From the NCBI GenBank assembly GCA_016882345.1, contig VGQR01000059.1, positions 1 through 9,154 of the forward strand: a stretch of DNA of 9,154 bases, read 5' to 3'. Every line of letters starts with the position of its first letter. The stretch's first letter is position 1. The stretch is from Cyanobacteria bacterium K_DeepCast_35m_m2_023. Its GTDB lineage: Bacteria > Cyanobacteriota > Cyanobacteriia > PCC-6307 > Cyanobiaceae. The notes below the pieces were generated by a model. The model saw only the letters and a program-made list of their open reading frames with translations. It was not told the DNA's origin and ran no database searches. Below, one piece after another: positions 1-7,436 of this stretch. Position numbers and translations under genes: made by a program.

Positions 1-119
1 GCGGCGTCAGCCACCGGCAGCAGGCGCTCGAGCGTGATGTCGACCCCCAAAATGCCCCGCCAGCCATCGGTGCCAAAGGCGATCGGGCTGGCCTGCAGCG
101 GCAGGGGGGCAGAGGCCAT
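1..119 (-). CDS. phosphoglucomutase/phosphomannomutase, N-terminal fragment
   Basis: Only the first 39 codons lie in the window; the gene runs off the left edge. The ATG at 119-117 opens a frame with the segment IAFGTDGWRGILG at about residues 13-25, the conserved N-terminal start of alpha-D-phosphohexomutases (PGM/PMM/GlmM superfamily, domain I), followed by DITLERLLPVADAA. Family members interconvert hexose-6-phosphate and hexose-1-phosphate in the cytosol through a phosphoserine, which lies beyond this fragment, so substrate preference (glucose, mannose or glucosamine) cannot be read here. It is divergent from the nuclease-like gene, with about 100 bp between the starts. The start is supported because the FGTDGWRG motif sits within about 15 residues of the N-terminus in this family. 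Confidence 0.85.
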   Translation of the reverse strand, partial: MASAPLPLQASPIAFGTDGWRGILGVDITLERLLPVADA

Positions 120-218
120 GGGACGGCACAGGGTCTGAAGGCTAAATAGCAGGCCGAGCGCCGGGCAGCACTAGCGTCGTGGGCAGCAGGGCTGTCGCCT
201 GCGTCGGCCCGTTGGCAT

Positions 219-1691
219 TTGACCACTTTTCCGCTCACCGATCGCCTGTTGCGCAGTTGGGTGCGTTGCCGGCGCCGGGCCTGGCTCGATGCCCACGGCC
301 CGGCCGAGGCGCGCCAGTGGAACGCCCACCGGGCCCTGGGGTTGCAGGAGCAGTTGCAGAGCTTTCAGGCCCTAGTGCCCCAGCGCCCCGGCCATGGGCT
401 GGTGGCCTGCGCCGCCGGCAGCGAGGGGGTGGTGGGGCTGCGGCTCAAGGGCGATGGGCCAGAAGGCCTGTGGCTTGAGGCCCATCCACCGCTGCTGCAG
501 CGCACCGCGGGTGGCAGCCGCTGGGGCGACTGGAGCTACCGCCCCGTGCTGGCGCGGCAGGGCTATCGCACCACCCGCGAACACCGGCTGCAGCTGGCGT
601 TGTGGGGGCGGCTGCTCGAGCCGTTGCAGCAGGCCCCCGTCAGCCACGGTCTGGTGGTGGCCGGCGGCGACCGCCAGCTGCAGCACGAGCGCCTGGCCCT
701 GGGGGGCACGCTGCAGCGCCAGCTCGACGAGAGCCTGGTGTGGCTGGCGGCCGACCTGGCCCGCAGCGAGCCGCCAGAGCTGGTGGCCGACCGAAAGAAA
801 TGCACCCTCTGCAGCTGGCGCAAGCTGTGCGACCAGCAGGCCGCCGCCGAGGGCCACCTCAGCGAGGTGAGCGGCATCGGTGGCAAGCGCCGCGACCTGC
901 TGATGGGCCACGGCATCAGCACCCTGGCCGAGCTGGCCGCCTGCGACCCCGAGTGGCTGGCGGCCCAGCTCGAGCAGGCCGACCCCCAGCACGGCAAGCA
1001 GCACGCCGCCCTGGCCGCCGATCTGGTGGCCCAGGCCCGGGTGCAGGCCGCCGGCGCAGCCCAGCGCCTCGACCCGTCGCCAGCCCTGCCCGAGCTGCTG
1101 ACGGCGCCGGGGGTGCTGCTGTATGACATCGAGTCCGATCCGGACGCCCGCGACGACTTTTTGCACGGCTTTGTCGTGCTGGCGGCCGGGGCGGCGGCGG
1201 CCCAGGCGCCGTACAAGCCCCTGCTGGCCCTGCAGGAGCATGGCGAAGCGCGGCTGTGGCAGCGGCTGCAGCGGCTGCTGGCGGCCTACCCCGGCTGGCC
1301 GCTGCTGCATTACGGCGAAACCGAGAGCCTCGCCCTGGTGCGGTTGGCCCAGCGCCAGGGGGCCAGCGAGGCCCAGGTGGCGCAGTTGCGGGCGCGCTGC
1401 ATCGACCTGCATGCGCGGCTGCGGCGCTGCTGGCGCTTGCCGGTCAGCAGCTATGGCCTCAAAGCTGTGGCCAGCTGGTTGGGCTTTGCCTGGAGCCAGA
1501 ACGGCGTCGACGGCGCCCGCTGCCTGCTGTGGTGGCGGCAGTGGCGCCAGTGGCACCGCGGCCGCGCCAGCGCCTGTCACCTGCGCCAGATCCTGGCCTA
1601 CAACCGCGACGACAGTTTGGCCAGCTGGACCGTGGCCCAATGGCTATTGGACCAGGACCAGCAGTCGGCCCCCCCGCCGGATCAGCGCTGA
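219..1691 (+). CDS. TM0106-family RecB-like / RNase H-like putative nuclease
   Basis: A 490-residue protein with three parts. Residues 1-205 resemble the RecB/Cas4-like module of the TM0106 family: an N-terminal arginine-rich helix with C17 (WVRCRRRAWLD), then C195, C198 and C204 (CTLCSWRKLC), the four-cysteine pattern that binds a 4Fe-4S cluster in Cas4/AddB-type nucleases. Residues 212-260 look like a helix-hairpin-helix segment (VSGIGGKRRDLL). Residues 298-480 form an RNase H-like exonuclease domain with LLYDIESDP (D303, E305) and a C-terminal LAYNRDDSLASW (D464/D465). The usual E-x-K of the RecB-like active site is not apparent; the matching stretch reads WSYRPVLARQ. A role in DNA repair or processing is inferred. 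The start is TTG: no ATG lies near, and later starts would lose C17. It is divergent from the mutase gene and its end overlaps the convergent ygfZ by 10 bp. Confidence 0.82.
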   Translation: MTTFPLTDRLLRSWVRCRRRAWLDAHGPAEARQWNAHRALGLQEQLQSFQALVPQRPGHGLVACAAGSEGVVGLRLKGDGPEGLWLEAHPPLLQRTAGGSRWGDWSYRPVLARQGYRTTREHRLQLALWGRLLEPLQQAPVSHGLVVAGGDRQLQHERLALGGTLQRQLDESLVWLAADLARSEPPELVADRKKCTLCSWRKLCDQQAAAEGHLSEVSGIGGKRRDLLMGHGISTLAELAACDPEWLAAQLEQADPQHGKQHAALAADLVAQARVQAAGAAQRLDPSPALPELLTAPGVLLYDIESDPDARDDFLHGFVVLAAGAAAAQAPYKPLLALQEHGEARLWQRLQRLLAAYPGWPLLHYGETESLALVRLAQRQGASEAQVAQLRARCIDLHARLRRCWRLPVSSYGLKAVASWLGFAWSQNGVDGARCLLWWRQWRQWHRGRASACHLRQILAYNRDDSLASWTVAQWLLDQDQQSAPPPDQR

Positions 1692-2626
1692 GCCGTCCCC
1701 ACCGGCGGATCGATAAAGCCGGCCGGTCGCGACAGCGCCAGCTCTGCTGCTGCGGCACCCTCGCCGCACCACAGGCTGTGCTGATCGAGGGCGCTGCGCC
1801 GCACCAGCGCCAGCCCCAGCCACAACACTTGCCCATCGGCCTGGGGCAGCGCCAGCGCCGAGCTGATCGCCCCGGCCCGCTCGCCCGTTGCGCTGCGCAG
1901 GCCCTGACCGGGCTGCAGCGGTGGCTCGCCCGCGCCCCGCAGGGCGCACCAACGCCGCAGCTGCCGTTTGACGCCGTCGTAGGTGGCGAGCTTGGCGAGG
2001 GTTTCCTGGCCCACGTAGCAGCCCTTGTTGAGGCTGACCCGCGGCGCCAGCCCCAGCTCAAACGGGTTGGTGTCGTTGTTGAGCTCGCCGGGAGCGCTGG
2101 GGATCCCCTGCTGCAGGCGCCAGCGCTCCTGGTCCGTGGGGTTCAGCAGCGGCCGCTGGTGCAGCGATCCAGCCAGCGCTGCCTCACCCAGCAGCAACCA
2201 CTGCCCCGGCAGCTGCCACAGCCCCTCCTCGAGGGGCTGCCATGGTCCAGCGCAGCCTGCGGTTTCGGGCTCGCTGGGCACGGGCGTGACCAGGCTGGCC
2301 GGCTGCAGTGGCCCCAGCGTCACCCGATCGGCCGGAAACAGCACCCGGTCCAGGGTGGTGCGCACCGCCTCGCCATCGCCGGCCTCGATCAGCAGCCAGG
2401 CACCGCTGGCATCGACCAGCACCTGGGCCAGGGCCCGCATGCGCGCCGTGGGGCTGATCAGGCAGGTGGCCAGGACGCTGCCGGGGGCGGCCGCCTCGAT
2501 CGCCTGGCTGCTCTGGCCATGCAAAAAACGCAGGGCATCCGCCCCCTCGAGCCGCAACAGGGCGGCCTGTTGCTGCACCAGGCTGGGCTGTGCGGGCTGC
2601 CAGTCCCAACAGGTCTGATCCATCAC
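1682..2626 (-). CDS. ygfZ: YgfZ/GcvT-like folate-binding protein
   Basis: A protein of 313-314 residues, the usual size for the YgfZ branch of the GcvT fold. The diagnostic motif KGCYVGQE is at residues 201-208 with its conserved cysteine C203, preceded by NPFELGL and followed by [16 protein letters not shown]. YgfZ proteins bind folate and help maintain or repair certain Fe-S enzymes in the cytosol; they are often misannotated as aminomethyltransferase (glycine cleavage T protein). The short length and KGCYxGQE motif argue against a true GcvT. Start choice is GTG at 2626 or ATG at 2623. Both overlap the pyrE stop TGA (2625-2623), which suggests translational coupling. The 3' end overlaps the convergent nuclease-like gene by 10 bp. 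Confidence 0.85.
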   Translation of the reverse strand: MMDQTCWDWQPAQPSLVQQQAALLRLEGADALRFLHGQSSQAIEAAAPGSVLATCLISPTARMRALAQVLVDASGAWLLIEAGDGEAVRTTLDRVLFPADRVTLGPLQPASLVTPVPSEPETAGCAGPWQPLEEGLWQLPGQWLLLGEAALAGSLHQRPLLNPTDQERWRLQQGIPSAPGELNNDTNPFELGLAPRVSLNKGCYVGQETLAKLATYDGVKRQLRRWCALRGAGEPPLQPGQGLRSATGERAGAISSALALPQADGQVLWLGLALVRRSALDQHSLWCGEGAAAAELALSRPAGFIDPPVGTAQR

Positions 2627-3210
2627 TGGCCGGCACCGGCAGCAGCGGTCGCCGCCACCTGCTCGAGCAGAAACAGGCTGCGCAGCTCGAGCCCGGCGAC
2701 GGTCATCGCCTCGAGCCCACCTTCCTGGCGATCGACGATCGTCACCACCCGGTTGACGAGGTAACCCGCCTCGCGCAGTTGCCGCACCGCTTGCAGCGAC
2801 GAGCCGCCGGTGGTGACGACGTCCTCGAGCACGGTGACCACGCTGCCGGGGGCGGGCAGGGGGCCTTCGAGCCAGGCGCCCGTGCCGTGGCCCTTGGCTT
2901 CTTTGCGCACGATCAGCGCGTCGAGGCTGCGGCCAGCCAGGGCGGCCTGCAGCGCCACGGCGCTCACCAGGGGGTCGGCCCCCAGGGTCAGGCCGGCCAC
3001 GGCCGCCGCATCAGCTTCGACGTGCTCAAGCATCAGCGCGCCCAGCAGGGCCAGGCCCTCACCGCTCAGGCTCACCGGCTTGCAGTTCACGTAGTGGTGG
3101 CTGCTGCGGCCCGAGGCCAGGGTGAAGGTGCCGTGCCGGTAGGCCTTGGCGGCCAGCAACGGCAACAGCGCCTCGCGCATCGCAGCGCTGGTGGTCGGCA
3201 GGGCGGGCAT
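2623..3210 (-). CDS. pyrE: orotate phosphoribosyltransferase
   Basis: PyrE transfers the phosphoribosyl group of PRPP to orotate, giving OMP in de novo pyrimidine synthesis (cytosolic). The 195-residue length fits the family. The PRPP-binding motif [13 protein letters not shown] is at residues 125-137. An upstream substrate loop, [11 protein letters not shown] (101-111), carries the lysines expected of the catalytic loop. Residues 26-50 ([17 protein letters not shown]) match the family's FxLxSGxxSxxYxx segment, and GADPLVSAV (78-86) matches the conserved GxDPLxxAxA stretch. The start is ATG at 3210. It is first in a two-gene minus-strand operon with ygfZ; the stop overlaps the next start. The pairing looks like a shared transcript rather than one pathway. 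Confidence 0.93.
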   Translation of the reverse strand: MPALPTTSAAMREALLPLLAAKAYRHGTFTLASGRSSHHYVNCKPVSLSGEGLALLGALMLEHVEADAAAVAGLTLGADPLVSAVALQAALAGRSLDALIVRKEAKGHGTGAWLEGPLPAPGSVVTVLEDVVTTGGSSLQAVRQLREAGYLVNRVVTIVDRQEGGLEAMTVAGLELRSLFLLEQVAATAAAGAGQ

Positions 3211-3302
3211 GGGCAGCGGCGGCAGGCAAAGAGCAGGGGGCTGGTGTTCAAGCCCAGACCTGTCTAGTTTGCGCTCAACATGATCGTCGCCTAACTGCCG
3301 CC

Positions 3303-3824
3303 ATGGCCTTGCTGAGCTCGCCGCCGCTGCGTGGACCGTTGGCCATGGTTGCTCTGTCGTTGCTGGCGCCTATGACCCCCGCCGCCGCCGTCGCCGCACC
3401 GGTGGTTTGCAACACCACCCTGGAGGCCCCGGCCCCCGGCGCCAAGGATCCGGTCGAGGTGACCCGCTGCGCGCCGGTCCAATCGGTGCCGGCGCTGGTG
3501 CAACAGCGCTTTTTCACCTACACCGCCCCCTTTGCCAAGGGGGTCAGCGTCGGCAGCCAGATCAAGGAACTCTTTGGCATCTCCACCGGCTCGTCAACGG
3601 TCCTGGGCTTTCCCGATCAGACGATCGTCTGGGACGGCGTAGCCCTCGAAAACACCTATGGGGTGCTCATGGAGGCCCAAAGCGACCTGATCCCCTGGCG
3701 CACGCCTGACATTTCCAATGGTTTTGGCTGCAGCCTGGCCTCGCCCACCGGTTGCTCGGCTGCTGTCACGCCCGCTCCGGGTCGCGGCGTCACCTACCGC
3801 ACGCCGGTTCGCGGCCTGTGGTAA
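3303..3824 (+). CDS. small exported protein of unknown function
   Basis: A 173-residue protein of unassigned function. The N-terminus looks like a Sec signal peptide: basic R10, hydrophobic [10 protein letters not shown], then AAAVAA with likely cleavage near residue 32. The mature part has four cysteines (C36, C56, C143, C151), suggesting disulfides outside the cytoplasm, and readable blocks [12 protein letters not shown] (69-80), [12 protein letters not shown] (101-112) and ENTYGVLME (116-124). It ends in TPVRGLW. From memory, similar short secreted proteins occur in marine Synechococcus and Prochlorococcus; I cannot confirm that here. The start is ATG, chosen because it gives a full signal peptide; an ATG at residue 15 would shorten the basic region. 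It is divergent from pyrE and 20 bp upstream of a tRNA. It has no visible partner gene. Confidence 0.7.
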   Translation: MALLSSPPLRGPLAMVALSLLAPMTPAAAVAAPVVCNTTLEAPAPGAKDPVEVTRCAPVQSVPALVQQRFFTYTAPFAKGVSVGSQIKELFGISTGSSTVLGFPDQTIVWDGVALENTYGVLMEAQSDLIPWRTPDISNGFGCSLASPTGCSAAVTPAPGRGVTYRTPVRGLW

Positions 3825-3844
3825 AACCGCCTGGCTGTGCCCTT

Positions 3845-3917
3845 GGGGGTCTAGCAATCTGGTGAATGCAGCGAACTCATAATTCGCCTGAGCCGGGTTC
3901 GATCCCCGGGACCCCCA
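3845..3917 (+). tRNA. tRNA with anticodon CAT (elongator Met or Ile2)
   Basis: A complete cloverleaf can be drawn. The acceptor arms GGGGGTC (3845-3851) and GACCCCC (3910-3916) pair over 7 bp. The D arm 3854-3869 has a 3-bp stem GCA/TGC and a loop containing GG. The anticodon stem GCGAA/TTCGC (3871-3875, 3883-3887) encloses loop CTCATAA with CAT at 3878-3880. The variable loop is CTGAG, and the T arm CCGGG-TTCGATC-CCCGG spans 3893-3909. The discriminator is A3917; CCA is not encoded. The paired 1-72 position and lack of three G-C pairs in the anticodon stem argue against initiator tRNA-fMet. Met elongator and Ile2 (lysidine-modified C34) cannot be separated by eye; the AACTCATAATT context resembles plastid trnI-CAU. 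Confidence 0.92.
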
Positions 3918-3930
3918 TTCGTTTCATTGC

Positions 3931-4737
3931 TTGATCTCAGCGGTTCCACAACGCCGGGCCCTGCTGCTGATCGTGGCCCACCATCCACCGCGGGCCCACG
4001 TGCAGCAATTGATGCAGTGTCTGCAGCAGCTTTCGGCGGCTATTGGCTATGCCGTGGTGGTCAATGACCACCGCCCGGGCGAAGCGGTCGAGCTGCTGTT
4101 GCCGGGGGCTGACGCCACCTTGGTGCAGCGCGCCAACCCCGGCTACGGCCGCGCCTGCAACCAGCTGGTGGCTCAGTTGCAGGGCCAGGGTCCTTTGCCG
4201 CCGCTGTTGGCGGTGCTCAACACCGACCTCAGCTGGGCGCCGGGCAGTCTCGAGCAGCTGCTGGCCTGGCTCGAGCAGCACTCCGACGTGGTGGCCGCCG
4301 TGCCGCGGTTGTGCTTTCCCGATGGCGAGCAGCAGTTTCTGTGCAAACGCAACCCTACCCTGCTCGCGTTGCTCAGCCGGCGTTTTGTGCCGACCTGGCT
4401 CAAGCACGCCTGGCTGCGCCGCTACGACGGCTGGTTCACCAGCCGCGATCAGTCGTACGAGCACGTGTTCGAGGCGCCCTATCTGAGCGGCTGCTGCCTG
4501 TGGATGCGCAGCTGGGCCTTTTGCCGCGAAGGTGGTTTTGATCCGCGCTTCTTTCTCTACTTCGAAGATGCCGACCTGAGCCGGCGCCTGGGCCGCCTTG
4601 GCCGCACGATCAACCTGCCGGTGGCGACGGTGTTGCACCATTGGGGCCGCGGCAGCTATGCCAACCTGTGGCTCACCCTGGTCAATCTGCACAGCGCCTG
4701 GCTTTACTTCCAGAAATGGGGCTGGCGGCTGTGGTGA
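3931..4737 (+). CDS. family 2 glycosyltransferase, rhamnosyltransferase-like
   Basis: A 268-residue GT-A fold glycosyltransferase, probably cytosolic or membrane-peripheral (no transmembrane helix evident). It starts with the first beta-strand ALLLIVAHHPP (10-20). It then has NPGYGRACN (69-77), the GT2 pattern N-x-G-[FY]-x-x-A-x-N; LNTDL (96-100), the metal/nucleotide-binding DxD-like site; a long acceptor-side insertion; and FEDADLSRRL (211-220), the EDxD motif of rhamnosyltransferase-type GT2 enzymes, followed by ATVLHHWGRGSY. With rfbC, rfbD and rfbB directly downstream, use of dTDP-L-rhamnose for a surface polysaccharide is a reasonable inference; donor and acceptor are not proven. The TTG start at 3931 is only 13 bp after the tRNA; the next candidate starts (GTG at 3970, ATG at residue 28) would cut into or remove the first strand. 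No clear ribosome binding site precedes it. rfbC follows after 21 bp. Confidence 0.85.
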   Translation: MISAVPQRRALLLIVAHHPPRAHVQQLMQCLQQLSAAIGYAVVVNDHRPGEAVELLLPGADATLVQRANPGYGRACNQLVAQLQGQGPLPPLLAVLNTDLSWAPGSLEQLLAWLEQHSDVVAAVPRLCFPDGEQQFLCKRNPTLLALLSRRFVPTWLKHAWLRRYDGWFTSRDQSYEHVFEAPYLSGCCLWMRSWAFCREGGFDPRFFLYFEDADLSRRLGRLGRTINLPVATVLHHWGRGSYANLWLTLVNLHSAWLYFQKWGWRLW

Positions 4738-4758
4738 ACGTTTTGCAGCACTCCGGCA

Positions 4759-5367
4759 ATGCAGGTTGACACCCTGTCCACTCCCAGCGGGCAGCTGTTG
4801 GAGGGACCGCTGCTGCTGACCCCGCACCGGTTTGACGATGCACGCGGCTGGTTTGTTGAAAGCTGGAACCAGCGCTGTTTCGATGCCGCCGTCGGGGCCG
4901 AGGTGCGCTTTGTGCAGGACAACCAGTCGTGCTCGCAGCAGGGGGTGTTGCGCGGCTTGCATTACCAGCTGCCGCCCGAGCCCCAGGCCAAGCTCGTGCG
5001 CTGTGTGGTCGGAGCCATCTTTGATGTGGCGGTCGATCTGCGCCGCGGTTCAGCCACCTTTGGCCACTGGGTGGGTGCCATCCTCGATGACCAGCAGCAC
5101 CAGCAGCTGTGGCTGCCGGTGGGCTTTGCCCACGGGTTCTTAACCCTGAGCCCCAGCGCCGAGGTGCTCTACAAGGCCAGCGGCTACTGGAATCCCAGCT
5201 GCGAGCGAGCGATCCGCTGGGACGATCCCGCTCTGGCGATCGGCTGGCCGATGGATCAGCTGGTCGCATCGCCCAGCCCGTCGCCGGATTGGCCGCGACT
5301 GGCGGCCAAGGATGCTGCTGCCCCCAGCCTGGCCGAGGCCCTGGCCGCCGGCGACGTGTTCCCATGA
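4759..5367 (+). CDS. rfbC: dTDP-4-dehydrorhamnose 3,5-epimerase
   Basis: RfbC/RmlC epimerises C3 and C5 of dTDP-4-keto-6-deoxyglucose, the third step of dTDP-L-rhamnose synthesis in the cytosol. The 202 residues show the cupin family landmarks in order: DARGWFVESW (27-36), VRFVQDNQS (49-57), VLRGLHYQ (63-70) with catalytic base H68, DVAVDLRRGSATFG (89-102), LWLPVGFAHGF (117-127), EVLYK (135-139) with Y138, and IRWDDPALAIGWP (152-164). The C-terminal tail LAAKDAAAPSLAEA makes it slightly longer than the roughly 185 residues of many homologues. The ATG at 4759 is 21 bp after the glycosyltransferase stop. The gene ends in an ATGA overlap with rfbD, so the two are probably translationally coupled. 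Confidence 0.95.
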   Translation: MQVDTLSTPSGQLLEGPLLLTPHRFDDARGWFVESWNQRCFDAAVGAEVRFVQDNQSCSQQGVLRGLHYQLPPEPQAKLVRCVVGAIFDVAVDLRRGSATFGHWVGAILDDQQHQQLWLPVGFAHGFLTLSPSAEVLYKASGYWNPSCERAIRWDDPALAIGWPMDQLVASPSPSPDWPRLAAKDAAAPSLAEALAAGDVFP

Positions 5368-6272
5368 AGGTGCTGCTCACCGGCGCTGGCGGCCAGCTGG
5401 GCCAGGCCCTGCGCGGCAGCGTGCCGGCCGGGGTGACGCTCATCGCCACCAGCCGCAGCGGCGGCCAGGGGCTGCTGCCGCTCGATCTGGCCGATGCAAC
5501 CGCCTGCCGCACCGCCGTGTTGCAGCACCAGCCGGACTGGGTCATCAACGCCGGTGCCTTCACCGCGGTCGACCTGGCCGAGAGCGAGCCCGACCTGGCC
5601 CATGCGGTCAACGCCGGCGCCCCCCGCGCTTTCGCCGAGGCGTTGCTGCAGCATGGCGGGCGACTGCTGCAGCTCAGCACCGATTTTGTGTTCAATGGCC
5701 GCCAAGGCCATCCCTACCGGCCCGATCAACCCCGCGACCCGCTGGGTGTTTACGGCGCCAGCAAAGCCGCCGGCGAGGCGGCGCTCGACGAGCTGCTGCT
5801 GCCCAGCAGGCAGGGCATCGTGCTGCGCACCAGCTGGGTGATGGGGCCGGTGGGCCGCAACTTTGCGCTCACCATGCTGTGGCTGCATCGCGAGCGCCAT
5901 GCCGCCGGCACCCCGCTGGCGGTGGTCGAAGACCAGGTGGGCTGCCCCACCTGCACCCACACCCTGGCGGCGGCGTGCTGGCGCACCATCGCCTGCAACG
6001 GCGGCGGCGCACCGGTCCTGCATTGGAGCGACGCCGGCGCTGCCAGCTGGTACGACGTGGCGCTGGCGGTGGGCGAGCTGGGCGTCGAGCTGGGGCTGCT
6101 GCCAGGCGCGGCGGCGGTGATGCCGATCACCACGGCCGACTACCCCACCCCGGCGCAGCGTCCCAGCTTCTCGCGGCTCGATTGCTCGCAGACGCGCCAG
6201 CTGCTCGACCTACCGCCCACCCCCTGGCGCCTGGCCCTGCGCCAGCTGCTGCTGGCGAGCAGCACAGGGTGA
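5364..6272 (+). CDS. rfbD: dTDP-4-dehydrorhamnose reductase
   Basis: RfbD/RmlD reduces dTDP-4-keto-L-rhamnose to dTDP-L-rhamnose with NAD(P)H. The start is ATG 5364, which overlaps the rfbC stop as ATGA; the frame is open further upstream, but that part is a shadow of rfbC. The 302 residues form a short-chain dehydrogenase-type protein: nucleotide-binding TGAGGQLG (6-13), VINAGAFTAVDLAE (60-73), STDFVFNG (105-112), catalytic Y130-x-x-x-K134 in VYGASKAAGE, RTSWVMG (155-161), and the RmlD-specific VVEDQVGCPT (187-196). The C-terminal RPSFSRLD stretch fits the family. It is the third gene of the glycan block; rfbB follows after 90 bp. Confidence 0.95.
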   Translation: MKVLLTGAGGQLGQALRGSVPAGVTLIATSRSGGQGLLPLDLADATACRTAVLQHQPDWVINAGAFTAVDLAESEPDLAHAVNAGAPRAFAEALLQHGGRLLQLSTDFVFNGRQGHPYRPDQPRDPLGVYGASKAAGEAALDELLLPSRQGIVLRTSWVMGPVGRNFALTMLWLHRERHAAGTPLAVVEDQVGCPTCTHTLAAACWRTIACNGGGAPVLHWSDAGAASWYDVALAVGELGVELGLLPGAAAVMPITTADYPTPAQRPSFSRLDCSQTRQLLDLPPTPWRLALRQLLLASSTG

Positions 6273-6362
6273 CTCAGCCCAGCGGTACAAGGTGTCCCAA
6301 TCCAAAGAACCTCAACCCTTCTTCCTTGTTTCTTGCCGATTCCCTCTGTCCCGCCGACCTCC

Positions 6363-7436
6363 ATGACCCTGCCCACCGTTGCCGCGTTGCTCGCTGATTG
6401 CCGCCGCATCCTGGTCACCGGCGGGGCCGGATTCATCGGCGGGGCCGTGGTTCGGCGGCTGCTGCGCGATAGCGAGGCGCTGGTCTTCAACCTCGACAAG
6501 ATGGGGTATGCCAGCGACCTCAGCAGCCTTGCGGCCTTGCGCCAGGCCCAGGCGCGCCACACCTTGCTGCAGGTCGATCTGGCCCATGCCGAGGCAACGG
6601 CGGCGGCGGTGCGCCAGGCCGACCCCGACCTGGTGCTGCACCTGGCGGCCGAGAGCCACGTCGACCGCTCGATCGCAGGGCCCGGGGCGTTTATCGCCAG
6701 CAACATTGCCGGCACGTTCAACCTGTTGCAGGCGGTGCGCTCCCACTGGGAGCAGCTTCCGCCCGAGCGGCAGGCGCGTTTTCGGCTGCACCACATCAGC
6801 ACCGATGAGGTGTTTGGCTCGCTGGGGCCGACGGGGAGTTTTAGCGAGAGCACCCCGTACGACCCGCGCAGCCCCTATTCGGCCAGCAAGGCGGCCAGCG
6901 ACCACCTGGTCAACGCCTGGCACCACACTTACGGCCTGCCGGTGGTGCTGACCAATTGCAGCAACAACTACGGCCCCTGGCAGTTTCCTGAAAAGCTGAT
7001 TCCGGTGGTGATCCTGCAGGCAGCGGCGGGGCAGCCGATCCCGCTGTATGGCGATGGCCTCAACGTGCGCGACTGGCTGCATGTTGAGGACCATGTCGAC
7101 GCGCTGCTGCTAGCAGCCACCCGCGGGCAACTGGGGGCCAGCTATTGCGTGGGGGGATCCGGTGAGCGCACCAACCAGCAGGTGGTGCTGGCCATCTGCG
7201 CTGAGCTTGATCGGCTGCGTCCTGACGCGGCTCCCCACAGCCGCTGGATCACCCCCGGCAACGACCGGCCGGGCCACGACCGCCGCTATGCGATCGACCC
7301 CAGCCGCATCGCGGCAGAACTGGGCTGGCGGCCGCGCCACAGCTTCGAGCAGGGGCTGGCCGCCACAGTGCGCTGGTACCTGGACCACCGCGACTGGTGC
7401 ATCCAGGTGCGTCAACAAGATTCACGACGCCCCTAA
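6363..7436 (+). CDS. rfbB: dTDP-glucose 4,6-dehydratase
   Basis: RfbB/RmlB converts dTDP-D-glucose to dTDP-4-keto-6-deoxyglucose using bound NAD+, the second step to dTDP-L-rhamnose. The 357-residue extended short-chain dehydrogenase has TGGAGFIGG (19-27), LHLAAESHVDRSI (92-104), catalytic STDEVFG (146-152; D148, E149), Y172-SAS-K176, TNCSNNYGPWQFPEKLIP (197-214), LYGDGLNVRDWLHVEDH (228-244) and DRPGHDRRYAID (301-312). All key residues are present, so it is probably active. I chose the ATG at 6363; a TTG at 6333 is in frame, but its extra ten residues (MPIPSVPPTS) look non-native. There is no Shine-Dalgarno before either; the upstream 50 bases are pyrimidine-rich. It is the last gene of the rfb block in the window. 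Confidence 0.95.
   Translation: MTLPTVAALLADCRRILVTGGAGFIGGAVVRRLLRDSEALVFNLDKMGYASDLSSLAALRQAQARHTLLQVDLAHAEATAAAVRQADPDLVLHLAAESHVDRSIAGPGAFIASNIAGTFNLLQAVRSHWEQLPPERQARFRLHHISTDEVFGSLGPTGSFSESTPYDPRSPYSASKAASDHLVNAWHHTYGLPVVLTNCSNNYGPWQFPEKLIPVVILQAAAGQPIPLYGDGLNVRDWLHVEDHVDALLLAATRGQLGASYCVGGSGERTNQQVVLAICAELDRLRPDAAPHSRWITPGNDRPGHDRRYAIDPSRIAAELGWRPRHSFEQGLAATVRWYLDHRDWCIQVRQQDSRRP

Noticed and set aside
372..1640. Long open minus-strand frame (422 codons) antisense to the nuclease-like gene
   Set aside because: It is low-complexity (Q-, G- and A-rich), has no motifs, and is explained by GC-rich codon bias of the plus-strand gene, which has clear family motifs.
1256..2764. Long plus-strand frame (502 codons) across the nuclease end, ygfZ and into pyrE
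   Set aside because: It crosses three real genes, has no domain, and its product is Q/P/A/R-rich filler. ygfZ and pyrE on the other strand have diagnostic motifs.
3937..4962. 341-codon minus-strand frame opposite the glycosyltransferase and rfbC
   Set aside because: Antisense shadow of two genes with conserved active-site motifs; no motif of its own.
5109..5363. Upstream extension of the rfbD frame
   Set aside because: The extra 85 codons translate the wrong frame of rfbC; the real start is the ATG at 5364 directly before the nucleotide-binding motif.
4682..5695. 337-codon minus-strand frame opposite rfbC and rfbD
   Set aside because: S/R/P/A-rich composition typical of antisense shadows in GC-rich DNA.
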